Positions 31,188-44,149 of a DNA stretch of 64,000 nucleotides are shown here, piece after piece. This DNA comes from Xenorhabdus mauleonii (GTDB lineage: Bacteria > Pseudomonadota > Gammaproteobacteria > Enterobacterales > Enterobacteriaceae): contig NZ_FORG01000002.1 in NCBI RefSeq assembly GCF_900113945.1, positions 348,155 to 412,154 on the forward strand. The letters run 5' to 3'. Numbering within the stretch: the first letter of the stretch is position 1; each line of letters starts with the position of its first letter. The position numbers were made by a program, and so were the translations under genes. Under the pieces are notes generated by a model. The model did not search any database, was not told the DNA's origin, and saw only the letters and a list, made by a program, of their open reading frames with translations.

Positions 31188-32651
31188 TTGAGTAACATAA
31201 AGATAAATTATTTTGTTATCGTTATTATCGCGCTCCTCTCCGCAGCAATCATTGGTCTAAACATCAATTGGCCCAATAAACAGCAGGAGCAGATAAACAA
31301 GATCTTGGCACGGGGAGAACTTCGGGTTAGCACTATCCGTTCTCCTCTCATCACTCTTAACAACAAAAATGAGCCAACAGGTTTTGACTATGAATTAACC
31401 AAACGATTTGCTGATTATCTGGGGGTTAAACTCGTTATTAAGTTTAGAACCAACATTAACCAGCTTTTTAACGATTTAGAGAACGATAAAGCCGACTTTT
31501 TGGCCGCAGGTCTTATCTACAATAAAGAGAGGCTGGCTCAAACACGTACCGGCCCTGCGTATTCTTTAGTCTTGCAGCAACTGATTTATCGCAAAGGGAC
31601 AACACGCCCACGTTCATTTGCTGATTTAAAAGGCAAACTTATCGTCACCGCTGGCTCTGCCCATGTCAGTGAATTGAAAAAATGGAAAGAAGACTCTTTT
31701 CCGGATTTGACTTGGGAAGAAACCTCGCACGAAAACACGCAGCAATTACTTGAGCAGCTTTCTGATGGGAAAATAGACTATACAATCAGCGATTCAATCA
31801 GTGTGGCACTGCAACAGCGCATCCATCCCAATCTGGCCGTTGCTTTTGACGTTAGCGAAGAGCGCCCGCTGACTTGGTATTTAAAACGCAATGGTGACTA
31901 CAGCCTCAATTCCGCCATGCTTGATTTTTTCAGTATGCTGGCTGAAAACGGCATTATGTCTCGATTGCAAGAAAAGTATTTTAGCCATGTTGGTTCATTC
32001 GACTATTTCGATACCATTTCATTTATTCGTGCAATCAATAAGTTACTGCCCACATACCAACCACTTTTTGAAAAGTATGCTGGCCCACTTGACTGGCAAT
32101 TAGTCGCAGCGATTGCATGGCAAGAATCACACTGGGACCCGCTGGCTACATCTCCCACGGGTGTCCGTGGCCTGATGATGCTCACTCGCCCGACAGCCGA
32201 ATGGGCGGGTATACGTGATCGCTTGGATCCAGAAGAGAGTGTAAAAGGCGGCATGGCTTATCTGCATTACCTGATGGATCGCCTGCCAAAAACCATTCCT
32301 GAAGATGAGCGCATCTGGTTCGCCCTCGCAGCTTATAATATGGGATATGGGCACATCCTTGACGCCAGAAAATTAACTGCGGCACAAAAAGGGAATCCTG
32401 ACAGCTGGCTCGATGTTAAAACCCGCCTGCCCCAGTTAAGCAAGAAAAAATACTACACCAATACAATGTATGGCTATGCCCGCGGCTATGAAGCTTACCG
32501 CTACGTTGAAAACATTCGTCGCTATTATTTAAGTCTGGAAGGCTATTTGCGGGCAAAAAACAATCGCGATAATGCGGTGAAAAATAAAGCAGAAACAGAA
32601 ATCACTTCAGTCAGCTCTCCTGAACTTGAGAATCGCAAAGAGGATAAATAG
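31188..32651 (+). CDS. mltF: Membrane-bound lytic murein transglycosylase F
   Basis: A 487-residue periplasmic enzyme that cleaves peptidoglycan glycan strands to 1,6-anhydro ends. An N-terminal membrane anchor (about residues 8-27) precedes a solute-binding-like domain (about 40-270, [26 protein letters not shown]). A lysozyme-like domain follows, with the catalytic Glu in [22 protein letters not shown]. The reading frame starts with TTG (MSNIKINYF); alignment with the E. coli start MKKLKINYL and an upstream GAGAG support it. It is divergent from purL and convergent with tadA, as in E. coli. Confidence 0.95.
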   Translation: MSNIKINYFVIVIIALLSAAIIGLNINWPNKQQEQINKILARGELRVSTIRSPLITLNNKNEPTGFDYELTKRFADYLGVKLVIKFRTNINQLFNDLENDKADFLAAGLIYNKERLAQTRTGPAYSLVLQQLIYRKGTTRPRSFADLKGKLIVTAGSAHVSELKKWKEDSFPDLTWEETSHENTQQLLEQLSDGKIDYTISDSISVALQQRIHPNLAVAFDVSEERPLTWYLKRNGDYSLNSAMLDFFSMLAENGIMSRLQEKYFSHVGSFDYFDTISFIRAINKLLPTYQPLFEKYAGPLDWQLVAAIAWQESHWDPLATSPTGVRGLMMLTRPTAEWAGIRDRLDPEESVKGGMAYLHYLMDRLPKTIPEDERIWFALAAYNMGYGHILDARKLTAAQKGNPDSWLDVKTRLPQLSKKKYYTNTMYGYARGYEAYRYVENIRRYYLSLEGYLRAKNNRDNAVKNKAETEITSVSSPELENRKEDK

Positions 32652-32799
32652 AAAAGATGATATGACAAGGACGTAAAATATCGTTTATTTTCATAAAGTG
32701 ATTATTATACATTAGATAAATGGAATCGCTGGTTCAGGCACTTTACCTGTACTAGCCCATTATCTGAGCCAGTACATTTCAATAAGTTAATCCCTGCAA

Positions 32800-33330
<531 letters not shown>

Positions 33331-33392
33331 TTATTCTCTTACTTTTTAAAAAATCGGGGATAACGGGCCATTATCACTGTTATTCATTCATC

Positions 33393-34052
33393 TCAACTGA
33401 TTGATTCAGGCTCGACCTGAACTTCATCAAGAAAATCATCAAGGAATTGTTTCATCCGTTCGACTCTTTTACGGGCTAATTCCTTGCCTGATACTGTCTT
33501 AAAACCAGACTCTAATTTGAATAATTTGGTATAAAAGTGATCGATAACATAAGACTTATCATCATATTCTCGCTGTGTTGCCAGCGGATCATGGACATCA
33601 TACAATGAAGACCCCATTCGGCCGGCAATATAAAAGCAGCGTCCGATACCAATCATACCAAGGGAGTCCAGCCGATCTGCATCTTGTACAATTTTGGCTT
33701 CCAAAGTTCTGGGGGTTATATTGGCTGAAAAACTATGAGCTTCAATGGCATGGCAAATATCAGCAATATCCTGTTCATTCCACCCTAGATCTTTCAATAT
33801 CAATTCAGCTTTTTCTGCCGCCATCCGCGAAGCAAAGGGTCTGTTTGGCGAGTTTTTTTCAACACTCACACAATCGTGCAATAACACGGCCACAAAAACT
33901 AACCGCAAGTTGCCGGATTCAGCTTCACAAATTTGCTTGGCATTCAGCCACACACGATGAAGATGGGCAATATCATGAGCACCATCATCACCTTCTATCG
34001 CCATAGGTAAAAGTTGTTGTGCTAAATCTGTAAATGGTGAAAAAGATAACAT
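33393..34052 (-). CDS. HD-domain phosphohydrolase, YedJ-like
   Basis: A 219-residue HD-superfamily protein. Metal ligands appear in order: His (HDIAHLHRVW), the HD pair in AVLLHDCVSV and the distal Asp in KIVQDADRLDSLG. It aligns with E. coli YedJ (231 aa), including EAKIVQDADRL and DDKSYVIDHFYTKL. Substrate is unknown; nucleotide phosphohydrolase activity is typical of the family. It is divergent from fosA and lies downstream of tadA's promoter region. Confidence 0.85.
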   Translation of the reverse strand: MLSFSPFTDLAQQLLPMAIEGDDGAHDIAHLHRVWLNAKQICEAESGNLRLVFVAVLLHDCVSVEKNSPNRPFASRMAAEKAELILKDLGWNEQDIADICHAIEAHSFSANITPRTLEAKIVQDADRLDSLGMIGIGRCFYIAGRMGSSLYDVHDPLATQREYDDKSYVIDHFYTKLFKLESGFKTVSGKELARKRVERMKQFLDDFLDEVQVEPESIS

Positions 34053-34116
34053 AATCTAACAGCCTCTTTTTATGTATATAATATCGACATAGATAAAAAT
34101 AGAAGGATTAACAACT

Positions 34117-34515
34117 ATGCTGACCGGCCTTAACCACATAACTCTGACCACATCAAACCTGGAACATAGTTTGGATTTCTATATTAACCAGCTTGGCTTC
34201 AGACCTCATGTACGCTGGCAGGATGGCGCTTATCTGAGCCTCGGGGAGTTATGGCTTTGTCTTTCTTGTGATGAAACTAAACCAGCACAAGATTATACCC
34301 ACATTGCCTTTAATATTTCAGTTGACGATTTTCCTGCTTTCAAGCAAAAGCTGCTGGCAGCGGGTATACAGCAATGGAAAGAAAATCGCAGCGAAGGGGA
34401 ATCAATTTATCTGCTTGACCCTGATGGCCATCAGCTTGAAATCCATGTCGGTTCTCTTGCCAGCCGCCTTGATTCACTTCGAACCAAACCCTATAAAGAC
34501 TTGGTTTGGTATTAA
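34117..34515 (+). CDS. fosA: FosA-type fosfomycin thiol transferase
   Basis: A 132-residue glyoxalase-superfamily enzyme with two beta-alpha-beta-beta-beta units. Metal ligands expected for FosA are visible: His near residue 7 (GLNHITL), the His of YTHIAF and the Glu of HQLEIHVGS. KENRSEGESIYLLDPDGH closely resembles Pseudomonas FosA, so glutathione addition to fosfomycin is likely. The stop overlaps that of the convergent glycosylase gene by 4 nt. No mobile element adjoins it, so it appears intrinsic. Confidence 0.85.
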   Translation: MLTGLNHITLTTSNLEHSLDFYINQLGFRPHVRWQDGAYLSLGELWLCLSCDETKPAQDYTHIAFNISVDDFPAFKQKLLAAGIQQWKENRSEGESIYLLDPDGHQLEIHVGSLASRLDSLRTKPYKDLVWY

Positions 34516-35414
34516 TATCCGCTGCTGGATTGCTGCCGCCATAAATGAGCGCCAACCAATGCTTTCCAAGGCGTGAAATCCGCCAGCCATTTTTCTGCCT
34601 GCTCAGCAGTGACTTTTTCTTCTTGCCTGAGCAGATATTGGAGATTGCGCCTGACTGCAACATCACCATGCAATGAGCCATTCAGATAATTAAACCCTCT
34701 CAGCAGAGTATAATTTATTGTCCACATGCCCACTCCCTTAATGGCAAGTAAATTGTCCGTGAGTTGTTGAGCCCCATTTTCCCTTTCTGGAATAACTAAT
34801 TCGATTTCACCAGAATCAATAAGCCGGCTAATATTCAGTAATGCATTGGCTTTCCCGATAGAAAAACCACACTGACGCAGCTCTTGCTCCGAGCATTGCA
34901 TTACCTGCTTATAGTCCGGATGGCATAATAATCCTGAGGAGTGTTGAACGCCGATAGCCTGAATAAAACGCCGCCGAATAGAGATTGCTGCGCTTACACT
35001 AATTTGCTGGCCTATAATTGCCCAACTTAATGCTTCAAAAGGTGTTGCTGATTGGTAAATTCGTAGCCCCGCTTGCCTGGTAATTAATTTTCCAATGACA
35101 GGATGCCCTTGATATAGGGATTCAAATTTTTCTATCGGCTGTTTCAGCCCCAACATATGTGAAGCCTGTATTGATAATTCATCATGTGACGAAAGGGAAT
35201 TATCTCCATCAATATCAAGTTGTATCTGGGCTATATTATTCTTAATTGTAATAGTCAAAAGAGCAGGTTTTTCGTGCCAAATAACGCCTTTTTTAATTTG
35301 ATTTTGTTGCACGACTTCAGACACACCCATTTCATCCCTTTGATGAAATGCCAGAAAGTCATTCGTATGATAATTACTGGGCAATTTAATTTCCGTTACA
35401 CAACTTGCTTGCAT
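34512..35414 (-). CDS. AlkA-like DNA-3-methyladenine glycosylase
   Basis: A 300-residue helix-hairpin-helix glycosylase. FEALSWAIIGQQISVSAA begins the conserved helical domain and LLAIKGVGMWTINYTLLRG is the hairpin, followed by the catalytic Asp in GSLHGDVAVRRNL. The N-terminal domain is divergent. It would remove alkylated bases in base excision repair. The start is uncertain: ATG at 35414 (MQASCVTEIKL) or at 35438. It is not fused to an Ada-type regulator. Confidence 0.8.
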   Translation of the reverse strand: MQASCVTEIKLPSNYHTNDFLAFHQRDEMGVSEVVQQNQIKKGVIWHEKPALLTITIKNNIAQIQLDIDGDNSLSSHDELSIQASHMLGLKQPIEKFESLYQGHPVIGKLITRQAGLRIYQSATPFEALSWAIIGQQISVSAAISIRRRFIQAIGVQHSSGLLCHPDYKQVMQCSEQELRQCGFSIGKANALLNISRLIDSGEIELVIPERENGAQQLTDNLLAIKGVGMWTINYTLLRGFNYLNGSLHGDVAVRRNLQYLLRQEEKVTAEQAEKWLADFTPWKALVGAHLWRQQSSSGY

Positions 35415-35489
35415 TAAAGTAGCTCCACAGACATACAAAATTAATCTACTGTTCTAACAGAACACAAGTTCAAAAACAATATAAATAAC

Positions 35490-36137
35490 CTACAAACTCT
35501 CGCCATCGATTTTATATTTACTTAATTCTTTATTTAATTCTTGAATTTGATACTTCGATGGACTTAAGGTTAATAAGTAAATACCAAACCCCATAAGTAG
35601 CCCCATACTTAAAATAACTAAAAACAAATTCAACGCACTGCCAATAATATTACTGATTTCATCTCCCTTAAATAAAAACACGATCAAAACAACAAACGCA
35701 AGAATAAAGAAATAGGCTGAAAATAATTTTTCAAAACAATAGGTAACATAATAAAATGATTTGGTTTTAACCTGAACTACACCGGAATCCAAAACAGTAT
35801 ATGCCTTTAATTTTTTCAAGACATCCAAGTACTCAGAACTTAAACCATTTTCTTTTAATCTGATAAATATATTCCTGAATTTATCAGATTTTATTTTTGT
35901 GATTTCAAACATTATTTCAGACGAAATTTCATATTTAATATATTCTTTGCTTAAGTCATCCAAATAGTTATCATACTGGTTTAAATATTTTATATATTTA
36001 TTTGCCTTCCTTTCTTTAAAAACACTTACGTCAGCATAAAGTTTCTTTAATATGGACAGAATAATACCCACAAAAGTTCCAATGGAACCCAAGACTTTCA
36101 CGATATCATTACCATATTTCACAATGTATTCAATCAT
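35490..36137 (-). CDS. Unknown protein with three predicted membrane helices
   Basis: A 215-residue, Lys/Tyr/Ile-rich protein of low GC content. A helix lies at about residues 12-30, then a charged helical region (about 36-120), and two helices near 136-157 and 162-186, then a short polar tail (LSKYKIDGESL). I do not recognise it. The TM-helical-TM-TM layout resembles small membrane effectors of some defence systems, but no defence gene adjoins it. Base composition differs from the housekeeping genes around it, which suggests recent acquisition. Confidence 0.65.
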   Translation of the reverse strand: MIEYIVKYGNDIVKVLGSIGTFVGIILSILKKLYADVSVFKERKANKYIKYLNQYDNYLDDLSKEYIKYEISSEIMFEITKIKSDKFRNIFIRLKENGLSSEYLDVLKKLKAYTVLDSGVVQVKTKSFYYVTYCFEKLFSAYFFILAFVVLIVFLFKGDEISNIIGSALNLFLVILSMGLLMGFGIYLLTLSPSKYQIQELNKELSKYKIDGESL

Positions 36138-37350
<1,213 letters not shown>

Positions 37351-37351
<1 letters not shown>

Positions 37352-38082
37352 TAACTGCGGGCTTCCCGCAACAGCGCTTTCATATCAGCCACAGCAGCGG
37401 ATAATCCACTGAATACCGCGCGGCCAATGATAGCGTGACCAATATTCAATTCGTAAATTTCAGGCAGGGCGGCGATACGTTGCACATTGTGATAGGTCAA
37501 ACCATGACCTGCATTGACTGTCAGACCCTTCCCCGCTGCGTAAGTTACCGCTTCTTTAATACGCTGAAACTCTTTTTCCTGCTGAATTTCATTTTCAGCA
37601 TCGGCATATGCACCTGTGTGAATTTCAATAAATGGTGCCCCAACTTCAGCAGCAGCGTCAATTTGCTGGTGATCGGCATCAATAAATAAGGAAACCTGAA
37701 TTCCCGCTTCTGATAAAGTTTTCACTGCCTTCGCAATATGTGCTTTCTGCCCGGCAACATCTAATCCACCTTCCGTCGTGACTTCCTCACGTTTTTCAGG
37801 CACCAGGCAACAGAATGCAGGTTTAGTTTGAACGGCAATGCCAACCATCTCATCTGTTACAGCCATTTCGAGGTTCATACGAGTTTGAATCGTTTTTTCT
37901 AATAATTGAACATCTCTATCGGTAATATGGCGGCGATCTTCTCGCAAGTGAATCGTTATGCCGTCAGCCCCTGCCTGTTCTGCAATAAATGCAGCCTGAA
38001 CAGGATCGGGATATTTCGTCCCGCGGGCATTACGCAAGGTCGCAATATGATCAATGTTGATACCTAACAATATCTCAGCCAT
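37351..38082 (-). CDS. pdxJ: Pyridoxine 5'-phosphate synthase
   Basis: A 243-residue TIM-barrel enzyme that condenses 1-deoxyxylulose 5-phosphate with 3-amino-2-oxopropyl phosphate. [16 protein letters not shown] at the N-terminus, HLREDRRHI and [11 protein letters not shown] are family signatures. Length equals E. coli PdxJ. PLP made here serves IscS and GlyA among others. It lies 68 nt after recO and directly before acpS. Confidence 0.97.
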
Positions 38083-38150
38083 TTTTAACTCCTGAAAGAA
38101 TATAATATTCAGATAAGTCTACACTTTCCATGATACTTGTGTACCTTACT

Positions 38151-38888
38151 TTAATTTTCATTTTTCTTATTGGGAAGATCAGTTTTCTTACGTACAAATT
38201 GACGAAATAGCTCTCGGCTTTTCAGAGGCTTTCCCCCCAAATAGGGTTTTAATGCAATGCGAGTGAAACGCTTTGCCGCCCTTAAACTTGCATGATCAGG
38301 AAATTCACCGGTTGCCAGCGACTTTAATTCGCGACCGGTAAAGCTATAGTGATCAATAACCAAACTCGCGATAAATCCTTTTTCTTCACGATAGCGATAC
38401 GTCATTGTATCTGATACGGGTTCGCCACTACCTGCACAGTGCAGATAATCTACACCGTATCCCATATTGGCCAACAACGCTAATTCAAAGCGGCGCAAGG
38501 CATATTCCGGCGTGGAATCACTTGCTGCAAGCACTTGCAAGCATTGGAGGTAATCGAAGAAAAGTGTGGAGTATGCCGTTCCTTGTTCAAGAACGCGTGA
38601 TAGCAGTTCATTCACATACAAACCACTGTAAAGCACACTTCCCGTGAGAGGAAGCGCCAATGAGATAGGTTCTGCATCCCGGAGGGTTTTGATTTCACCC
38701 CGCCCACTCCAGCGGATAAGCAACGGGGTGAAAGGCTGTAAGCAGCCTTTTAGGTGAGAACGACGGCTGCGTGCACCTTTCGCTAACACGCGCACGCGCC
38801 CTTCATTTTCAGTGAAAAAATCCAGCAACAAGCTAGTTTCACTGTAAGGGCGCCCGTGGAGTACAAAGGCTCTCTGCCAGCCGTCCAC
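38151..38888 (-). CDS. recO: DNA repair protein RecO
   Basis: A 245-residue recombination mediator that, with RecR, loads RecA onto SSB-coated gaps. The N-terminal OB fold ([32 protein letters not shown]) and the helical C-terminal domain are visible. E. coli RecO is 242 aa. It follows era after 9 nt, in the conserved cluster order. Confidence 0.96.
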   Translation of the reverse strand: MDGWQRAFVLHGRPYSETSLLLDFFTENEGRVRVLAKGARSRRSHLKGCLQPFTPLLIRWSGRGEIKTLRDAEPISLALPLTGSVLYSGLYVNELLSRVLEQGTAYSTLFFDYLQCLQVLAASDSTPEYALRRFELALLANMGYGVDYLHCAGSGEPVSDTMTYRYREEKGFIASLVIDHYSFTGRELKSLATGEFPDHASLRAAKRFTRIALKPYLGGKPLKSRELFRQFVRKKTDLPNKKNEN

Positions 38889-38897
38889 AAGTCAGCC

Positions 38898-39803
38898 TTA
38901 TAAATCGTCGATGTAACCGAGGCTTCTCAGCGCTCGTTCATCATCAGCCCAACCTGCTTTCACTTTCACCCACAATTCCAAGTGGACTTTAACATCAAAC
39001 AGCCTTTCCATATCCTGACGGGCTTCTGTACCAATCGTCTTGATTTTGCTGCCTTTATTACCAATAACCATTTTCTTCTGGCCATCACGCTCGACCAGAA
39101 TCAAGCCGTGGATGGTATAACCACCACGCTCATTGACAACAAACTGTTCAATTTCCACTGTCACTGAATACGGCAATTCATCACCCAGAAAACGCATCAG
39201 TTTTTCACGGATGATTTCTGACGCCATGAAACGTTGTGAGCGGTCAGTAATGTAATCTTCCGGAAAGTGATGGTCTGCCTGTGGAATATGAGCACGCACA
39301 AGTTTGGCAATCGTATCAACATTCATGCCTTTTTCTGCGCTGATCGGCACCACATCAATGAAATTCATCTGCTGGCTAAGGAAGCCAATGTGCGGCAGTA
39401 GAATCGTTTTATCGGTGACATTGTCCACTTTATTGATGGCAAGCAAAACCGGACAGCGCAAGTGGCGCAGTTTATTTACCACCATTTCATCATCAGGTGT
39501 CCAGTTCGTACCTTCCACAACAAAAATAACCAGTTCGACATCACCAATAGAGCTGCTTGCCGCACGGTTCATTAATCGGTTGATTGCACGTTTTTCTTCA
39601 ATATGAAGTCCCGGCGTATCAACATAGATGGTTTGATAAGCACCTTCCGTATGAATTCCCATAATACGATGGCGAGTCGTTTGGGGTTTACGGGAGGTGA
39701 TAGATACTTTCTGGCCCAATAATTGGTTCAATAAAGTTGATTTACCGACGTTAGGCCGACCGACTATTGCAACAAACCCGCAATAGTTTTTTTCTTCGCT
39801 CAT
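38898..39803 (-). CDS. era: GTPase Era
   Basis: A 301-residue GTPase for 30S ribosome maturation. G1 is [11 protein letters not shown]3 DTPGLH and G4 NKVD ([10 protein letters not shown]); the C-terminal KH domain shows [19 protein letters not shown], which binds 16S rRNA. Length equals E. coli Era. The start overlaps the rnc stop by 4 nt (ATGA), so translation is coupled. Confidence 0.98.
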   Translation of the reverse strand: MSEEKNYCGFVAIVGRPNVGKSTLLNQLLGQKVSITSRKPQTTRHRIMGIHTEGAYQTIYVDTPGLHIEEKRAINRLMNRAASSSIGDVELVIFVVEGTNWTPDDEMVVNKLRHLRCPVLLAINKVDNVTDKTILLPHIGFLSQQMNFIDVVPISAEKGMNVDTIAKLVRAHIPQADHHFPEDYITDRSQRFMASEIIREKLMRFLGDELPYSVTVEIEQFVVNERGGYTIHGLILVERDGQKKMVIGNKGSKIKTIGTEARQDMERLFDVKVHLELWVKVKAGWADDERALRSLGYIDDL

Positions 39804-40480
39804 TCAAGCTCCAGTTGTTTTAATGCTTGTTCCGCAGCCGCCTGTTCTGCCTTGCGGCGACTGGAACCTACTCCTCTGACAGGCTGTTCAAATCCACTGA
39901 CCTGACAGTGAATTGTAAATTCCTGATCGTGCGCTTCCCCACGAACTTGAACAACCAGATATGTTGGCAACGGCAAATGACGCCCTTGCAAATATTCTTG
40001 TAAACGTGTTTTCGGATCTTTTTGTTTATCACCGGGACTAATTTCATTCAAGCGGGTTTCATACCAATTCAAGATAATTTTCTCAATCATATTGATATCG
40101 CTATCAAGGAAGATAGCGCCGATTAAGGCTTCGATACTGTCCGCTAAAATGGATTCTCGGCGATGGCCGCCGCTCTTTAACTCGCCCGGCCCCAAACGTA
40201 GGCATTCACCTAATTCAAATTCTCGAGCCAGTTCTGCCAATGTATTGCCGCGCACCAAAGTTGCACGCATCCGGCTCATATCCCCTTCATCAACACGGGG
40301 AAAGCGATGATAAAGCGCATTGGCAATGACAAAACTGAGAATAGAGTCACCAAGAAATTCCAGACGTTCATTATGCTTACTGCTGGCGCTACGGTGAGTC
40401 AAAGCTTGAAGCAATAAATCCTGCTGTGTGAAGGTATATCCTAGCTTACGTTGTAACCGATTCGTTATTATGGCGTTCAT
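39800..40480 (-). CDS. rnc: Ribonuclease III
   Basis: A 226-residue double-strand-specific endoribonuclease. The nuclease signature [14 protein letters not shown] holds catalytic acidic residues, with others in the [15 protein letters not shown] segment. The C-terminal double-stranded-RNA-binding domain ends in [21 protein letters not shown]. Length equals E. coli. In E. coli RNase III cuts a hairpin in its own leader; a 9-bp hairpin lies about 105 nt upstream here. Confidence 0.97.
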   Translation of the reverse strand: MNAIITNRLQRKLGYTFTQQDLLLQALTHRSASSKHNERLEFLGDSILSFVIANALYHRFPRVDEGDMSRMRATLVRGNTLAELAREFELGECLRLGPGELKSGGHRRESILADSIEALIGAIFLDSDINMIEKIILNWYETRLNEISPGDKQKDPKTRLQEYLQGRHLPLPTYLVVQVRGEAHDQEFTIHCQVSGFEQPVRGVGSSRRKAEQAAAEQALKQLELE

Positions 40481-40584
40481 GTGCTACCAATTCAGTTAGA
40501 ATTCATCAAATAAAAGCACACGCAACAGACCTGTGAAGCTAATATCCCTTACAATATATAGCCTTACAAAACTGTTGCGTTTGC

Positions 40585-40623
40585 ACTGGCTCCCTAATCT
40601 ATGCCTTCCCATAAGGAGCCAGT
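40585..40623 (-). promoter_or_regulatory. Leader hairpin upstream of rnc
   Basis: ACTGGCTCC and GGAGCCAGT form a perfect 9-bp stem around a 21-nt loop, between lepB and rnc. There is no T-tract after it on the minus strand, so it is more likely a processing or folding signal, for example an RNase III site for autoregulation, than a terminator. Confidence 0.45.
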
Positions 40624-40688
40624 CATCATGTTTGAAAGAATATTCTACACTGTGAGATGAATTAATGCTGCGCTAATATATATAAATA

Positions 40689-41657
40689 TTAGTGAATTCC
40701 ACCAATTCGACTCAGACGTACACCTGTAGGCCACTCTCCTTCCTGCTTTTCAAAGCTCATCCAGATAGCGGATGCACGGCCTACCAGGTTTTTCTCCGGT
40801 ACAAATCCCCATTCGCGGCTATCTGCACTGTTATCACGGTTATCACCCATCGCGAAATAGTGGCCTTCAGGGACAACCCAAGTCCCGGCAGGCAAGCCAG
40901 CTTGAGAATAATTCGGTATAGATTGTACTTGAGGGATGGTCAAAATATGGTGTGACACATCACCTAAAGCCTCAATCCGCTCATCTTGACGAAGAGCGTA
41001 TAAACCTAATGGTTCATCAAGAGGAACCTGATAAACACCGTTTACGCGCTGACCGTTTGATGCTACCCCTGCTCTTATTGTCCACTCACTGGGGAAAGGA
41101 TCACGATAGGTAACCGGCAAATCCTTACAAACTGTTTTCCAGCCACATCCTGGGTAAACTTGCAGCTCTTTGCTGATATAATCATAAACAATCTTATCAC
41201 CAGGCAAACCGACAATCCGTTTAACAAAATCGATACTCGGATCTTTCGGATATTTGAAGACTGCAACATCGCCACGCTTCGGCTCACCCGTTTTAATCAA
41301 GGTTGTTTGCGTTATCGGATCTTTCAGGCCATAGGCAAATTTTTCAACCAGAATAAAATCCCCAATCAACAATGTCGGCATCATTGAACCTGAAGGGATT
41401 TGAAAAGGCTCATAGACAAAAGAACGCAAAACCAAAACAATGGCTAACACCGGAAAGACAGATGCAATTGTATCAAACCATGATGGTTTATTAAGATCCT
41501 TAGCCAAAGCTTCCTGAGCTTCCGCGCCTGCCACTTGTTCTTGAAGATTAGCCAGCTTCTTCTTGCGGGCAGGAGCAAGTTTAAATCGCTCGATACACCA
41601 GAAAATTCCGGTAATTAACGTTGCTAACGTTAAGATCAAGGCAAAAGTGTTAGCCAT
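40689..41657 (-). CDS. lepB: Signal peptidase I
   Basis: A 322-residue membrane-anchored peptidase that removes signal peptides. Two N-terminal membrane helices (about 4-22 and 60-78) precede the periplasmic domain. The catalytic Ser is in FQIPSGSMMPTLL and the Lys in RGDVAVFKYPKDPSIDFVKRI. The C-terminal GDNRDNSADSREWG box is present. It starts 20 nt after lepA and is cotranscribed with it. Confidence 0.97.
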   Translation of the reverse strand: MANTFALILTLATLITGIFWCIERFKLAPARKKKLANLQEQVAGAEAQEALAKDLNKPSWFDTIASVFPVLAIVLVLRSFVYEPFQIPSGSMMPTLLIGDFILVEKFAYGLKDPITQTTLIKTGEPKRGDVAVFKYPKDPSIDFVKRIVGLPGDKIVYDYISKELQVYPGCGWKTVCKDLPVTYRDPFPSEWTIRAGVASNGQRVNGVYQVPLDEPLGLYALRQDERIEALGDVSHHILTIPQVQSIPNYSQAGLPAGTWVVPEGHYFAMGDNRDNSADSREWGFVPEKNLVGRASAIWMSFEKQEGEWPTGVRLSRIGGIH

Positions 41658-41677
41658 TTAAACTCCTTACGACCTTG

Positions 41678-43474
41678 TTAGTTATCTTTTCCAACATGCA
41701 GAATCGCTAAGAAGGCTTCCTGTGGCAGTTCGACATTTCCGACCTGCTTCATGCGTTTCTTACCTTCTTTCTGTTTCTGCAATAGCTTTTTCTTACGGCT
41801 AACGTCACCGCCATAACATTTAGCAAGTACGTTTTTACGTAACTGCTTCACTGTCGATCGCGCAATAACGTGTGTCCCAATGGCTGCCTGAATTGCAATA
41901 TCAAATTGCTGACGTGGAATAAGTTCTTTCATTTTTTCCACCAGCTCACGGCCACGGTACTGTGAGTTGTCACGGTGAGTAATCAGAGCCAGCGCATCAA
42001 CACGTTCACCGTTAATCAGTACATCCACACGCACCATGTCTGAGTTCTGGAAGCGGGTAAAATTATAATCCAGCGACGCATAACCACGAGATGTTGATTT
42101 CAATCGGTCAAAGAAATCCAGAACAACTTCAGCCATCGGAATTTCGTAAGTCAGTGCAACCTGATTACCGTGATAAACCATATTAGTTTGTACACCGCGT
42201 TTTTCCACGCAGAGCGTAATGACGTTACCAAGGTACTCTTTCGGCAACAACATGTGACATTCTGCAATCGGCTCACGCAATTCGCTAATATTGTTCAATG
42301 CCGGTAATTTAGATGGGCTGTCAACGTAAATAATATCACCGCCCGTGGTCTCAACTTCATAAACAACTGTTGGAGCCGTTGTAATTAAATCGAGATCATA
42401 TTCACGTTCCAGACGTTCCTGAATGATTTCCATGTGCAGCAGACCAAGGAAACCACAACGGAAACCGAAGCCCAATGCAGTAGAGCTTTCTGGTTCATAG
42501 AACAGTGACGCATCATTCAGGCTCAGTTTACCCAATGCATCGCGGAACGCTTCATAATCATCAGAACTTATCGGGAATAATCCGGCATAAACCTGAGGTT
42601 TCACTTTCTTGAACCCAGGCAGGGCTTTTTCAGCAGGATGACGTGAAGTTGTCAATGTATCACCGACCGGAGCGCCCAAAATATCTTTGATGGCACATAC
42701 CAACCAGCCTACTTCACCACAATTCAGCACATCACGATCGATACGCTTAGGTGTGAAAATACCCAGACGGTCAGCGTTATAAACCTGCCCTGTGCTCATG
42801 ACTTTAACTTTATCGCCTTTGCGCAGTGTTCCGTTTTTAATACGGACAAGTGAAACTACGCCAAGGTAATTGTCAAACCATGAGTCAATGATAAGAGCCT
42901 GCAGTGGTGCGTCAGGATCGCCTTCTGGCGGCGGGATTTCCTGTACCAGACGCTCAATGACATCCTGCACGCCAACGCCTGTTTTGGCAGAGCAACGAAC
43001 AGCATCGGCGGCATCAATGCCGACAATATCTTCGATTTCTTCAGCAACGCGCTCTGGTTCTGCGGCCGGGAGATCAATCTTGTTCAGAACCGGAACAACT
43101 TCCAGATCCATTTCAATAGCGGTATAACAGTTAGCCAGAGTCTGGGCTTCAACCCCTTGCCCTGCATCAACAACCAACAAGGCACCTTCACAGGCAGCCA
43201 AAGAACGGGAAACTTCGTAAGAGAAGTCAACATGCCCCGGCGTATCAATGAAATTTAATTGGTAAACTTGACCGTCATTTGCCTTGTAATCAAGGGTAAC
43301 GCTCTGCGCCTTGATGGTGATGCCACGTTCACGTTCAAGATCCATTGAATCCAGTACTTGAGCTGCCATTTCGCGATCTGACAGTCCCCCACAAATTTGA
43401 ATAATTCGGTCAGATAATGTGGACTTACCGTGGTCGATGTGGGCGATAATGGAGAAATTTCGTATTTGCTTCAT
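41678..43474 (-). CDS. lepA: Elongation factor 4 (LepA)
   Basis: A 598-residue translational GTPase, one residue short of E. coli LepA (599). G motifs [18 protein letters not shown] and NKIDLP are visible. EF-G-like domains follow, and the LepA-specific C-terminal region ends with [30 protein letters not shown], which contacts the ribosome. It is the first gene of the lepA-lepB pair. Confidence 0.98.
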   Translation of the reverse strand: MKQIRNFSIIAHIDHGKSTLSDRIIQICGGLSDREMAAQVLDSMDLERERGITIKAQSVTLDYKANDGQVYQLNFIDTPGHVDFSYEVSRSLAACEGALLVVDAGQGVEAQTLANCYTAIEMDLEVVPVLNKIDLPAAEPERVAEEIEDIVGIDAADAVRCSAKTGVGVQDVIERLVQEIPPPEGDPDAPLQALIIDSWFDNYLGVVSLVRIKNGTLRKGDKVKVMSTGQVYNADRLGIFTPKRIDRDVLNCGEVGWLVCAIKDILGAPVGDTLTTSRHPAEKALPGFKKVKPQVYAGLFPISSDDYEAFRDALGKLSLNDASLFYEPESSTALGFGFRCGFLGLLHMEIIQERLEREYDLDLITTAPTVVYEVETTGGDIIYVDSPSKLPALNNISELREPIAECHMLLPKEYLGNVITLCVEKRGVQTNMVYHGNQVALTYEIPMAEVVLDFFDRLKSTSRGYASLDYNFTRFQNSDMVRVDVLINGERVDALALITHRDNSQYRGRELVEKMKELIPRQQFDIAIQAAIGTHVIARSTVKQLRKNVLAKCYGGDVSRKKKLLQKQKEGKKRMKQVGNVELPQEAFLAILHVGKDN

Positions 43475-43684
43475 TATTAAATCTTTTTTGCCTTAATATT
43501 TCTGAATCATTCGCCTATGGACACACTGATGGACATAAAGCGACAGTTTATAGTTCGGCCACTGGCCTGAGGAGCCGTATTCTACATGCCAAACCTATGA
43601 AAACCTAGTCATGCCTGTTGTTTTCGGTATGACTTGCGGTTTTCAGTATGACAAATAAAATTTAAACTCGTATGGTAAAACAGA

Positions 43685-44149
43685 TTATTCTTGCTGTAGA
43701 ACCTTAATCGTATCAGGAGGCAAACCAATTTGTAATACAACTGGCTGGTAGGCTTGCAGCTTATCCCAATACGCAGCAATTTTGCGAGCGATGAAGAAAC
43801 CAGCAAAACCACCACTGATTCCACCCAAACATATCCATAATTGTTCAGATGTCCAGGACTGGAAGAAAGCAGCTCCCAGAAACAATCCCAATAGCGGTGT
43901 TAAATAGACTAGCATTGCTGAACGCAGCAAACTACTTTCAGGAATACCCACTTCCACTTTCTGGCCGGGTTGAAGAGGTTGAGAAATTTCCAATTCCAAT
44001 TGATGGATGTTTTCTGGCCCTATTTTTTCCAGCAGATAAGAACCACAGGCCGCTTTAGCCTGACAACTTCCACAGCCGGAAGATGAACCATAACGTAGCA
44101 ATGCGCGACCTTGTTGCCAACGAACAACTGTTGCCCATTCTTTAACCAT
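43685..44149 (-). CDS. rseC: Sigma-E regulator RseC
   Basis: A 154-residue inner-membrane protein. An N-terminal cysteine cluster (GCGSCQAKAACGS) likely binds metal or an Fe-S cluster, and two membrane helices lie at about 75-93 and 100-120. It is implicated in sigma-E control and SoxR reduction. The start overlaps the rseB stop by one base. Confidence 0.94.
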   Translation of the reverse strand: MVKEWATVVRWQQGRALLRYGSSSGCGSCQAKAACGSYLLEKIGPENIHQLELEISQPLQPGQKVEVGIPESSLLRSAMLVYLTPLLGLFLGAAFFQSWTSEQLWICLGGISGGFAGFFIARKIAAYWDKLQAYQPVVLQIGLPPDTIKVLQQE

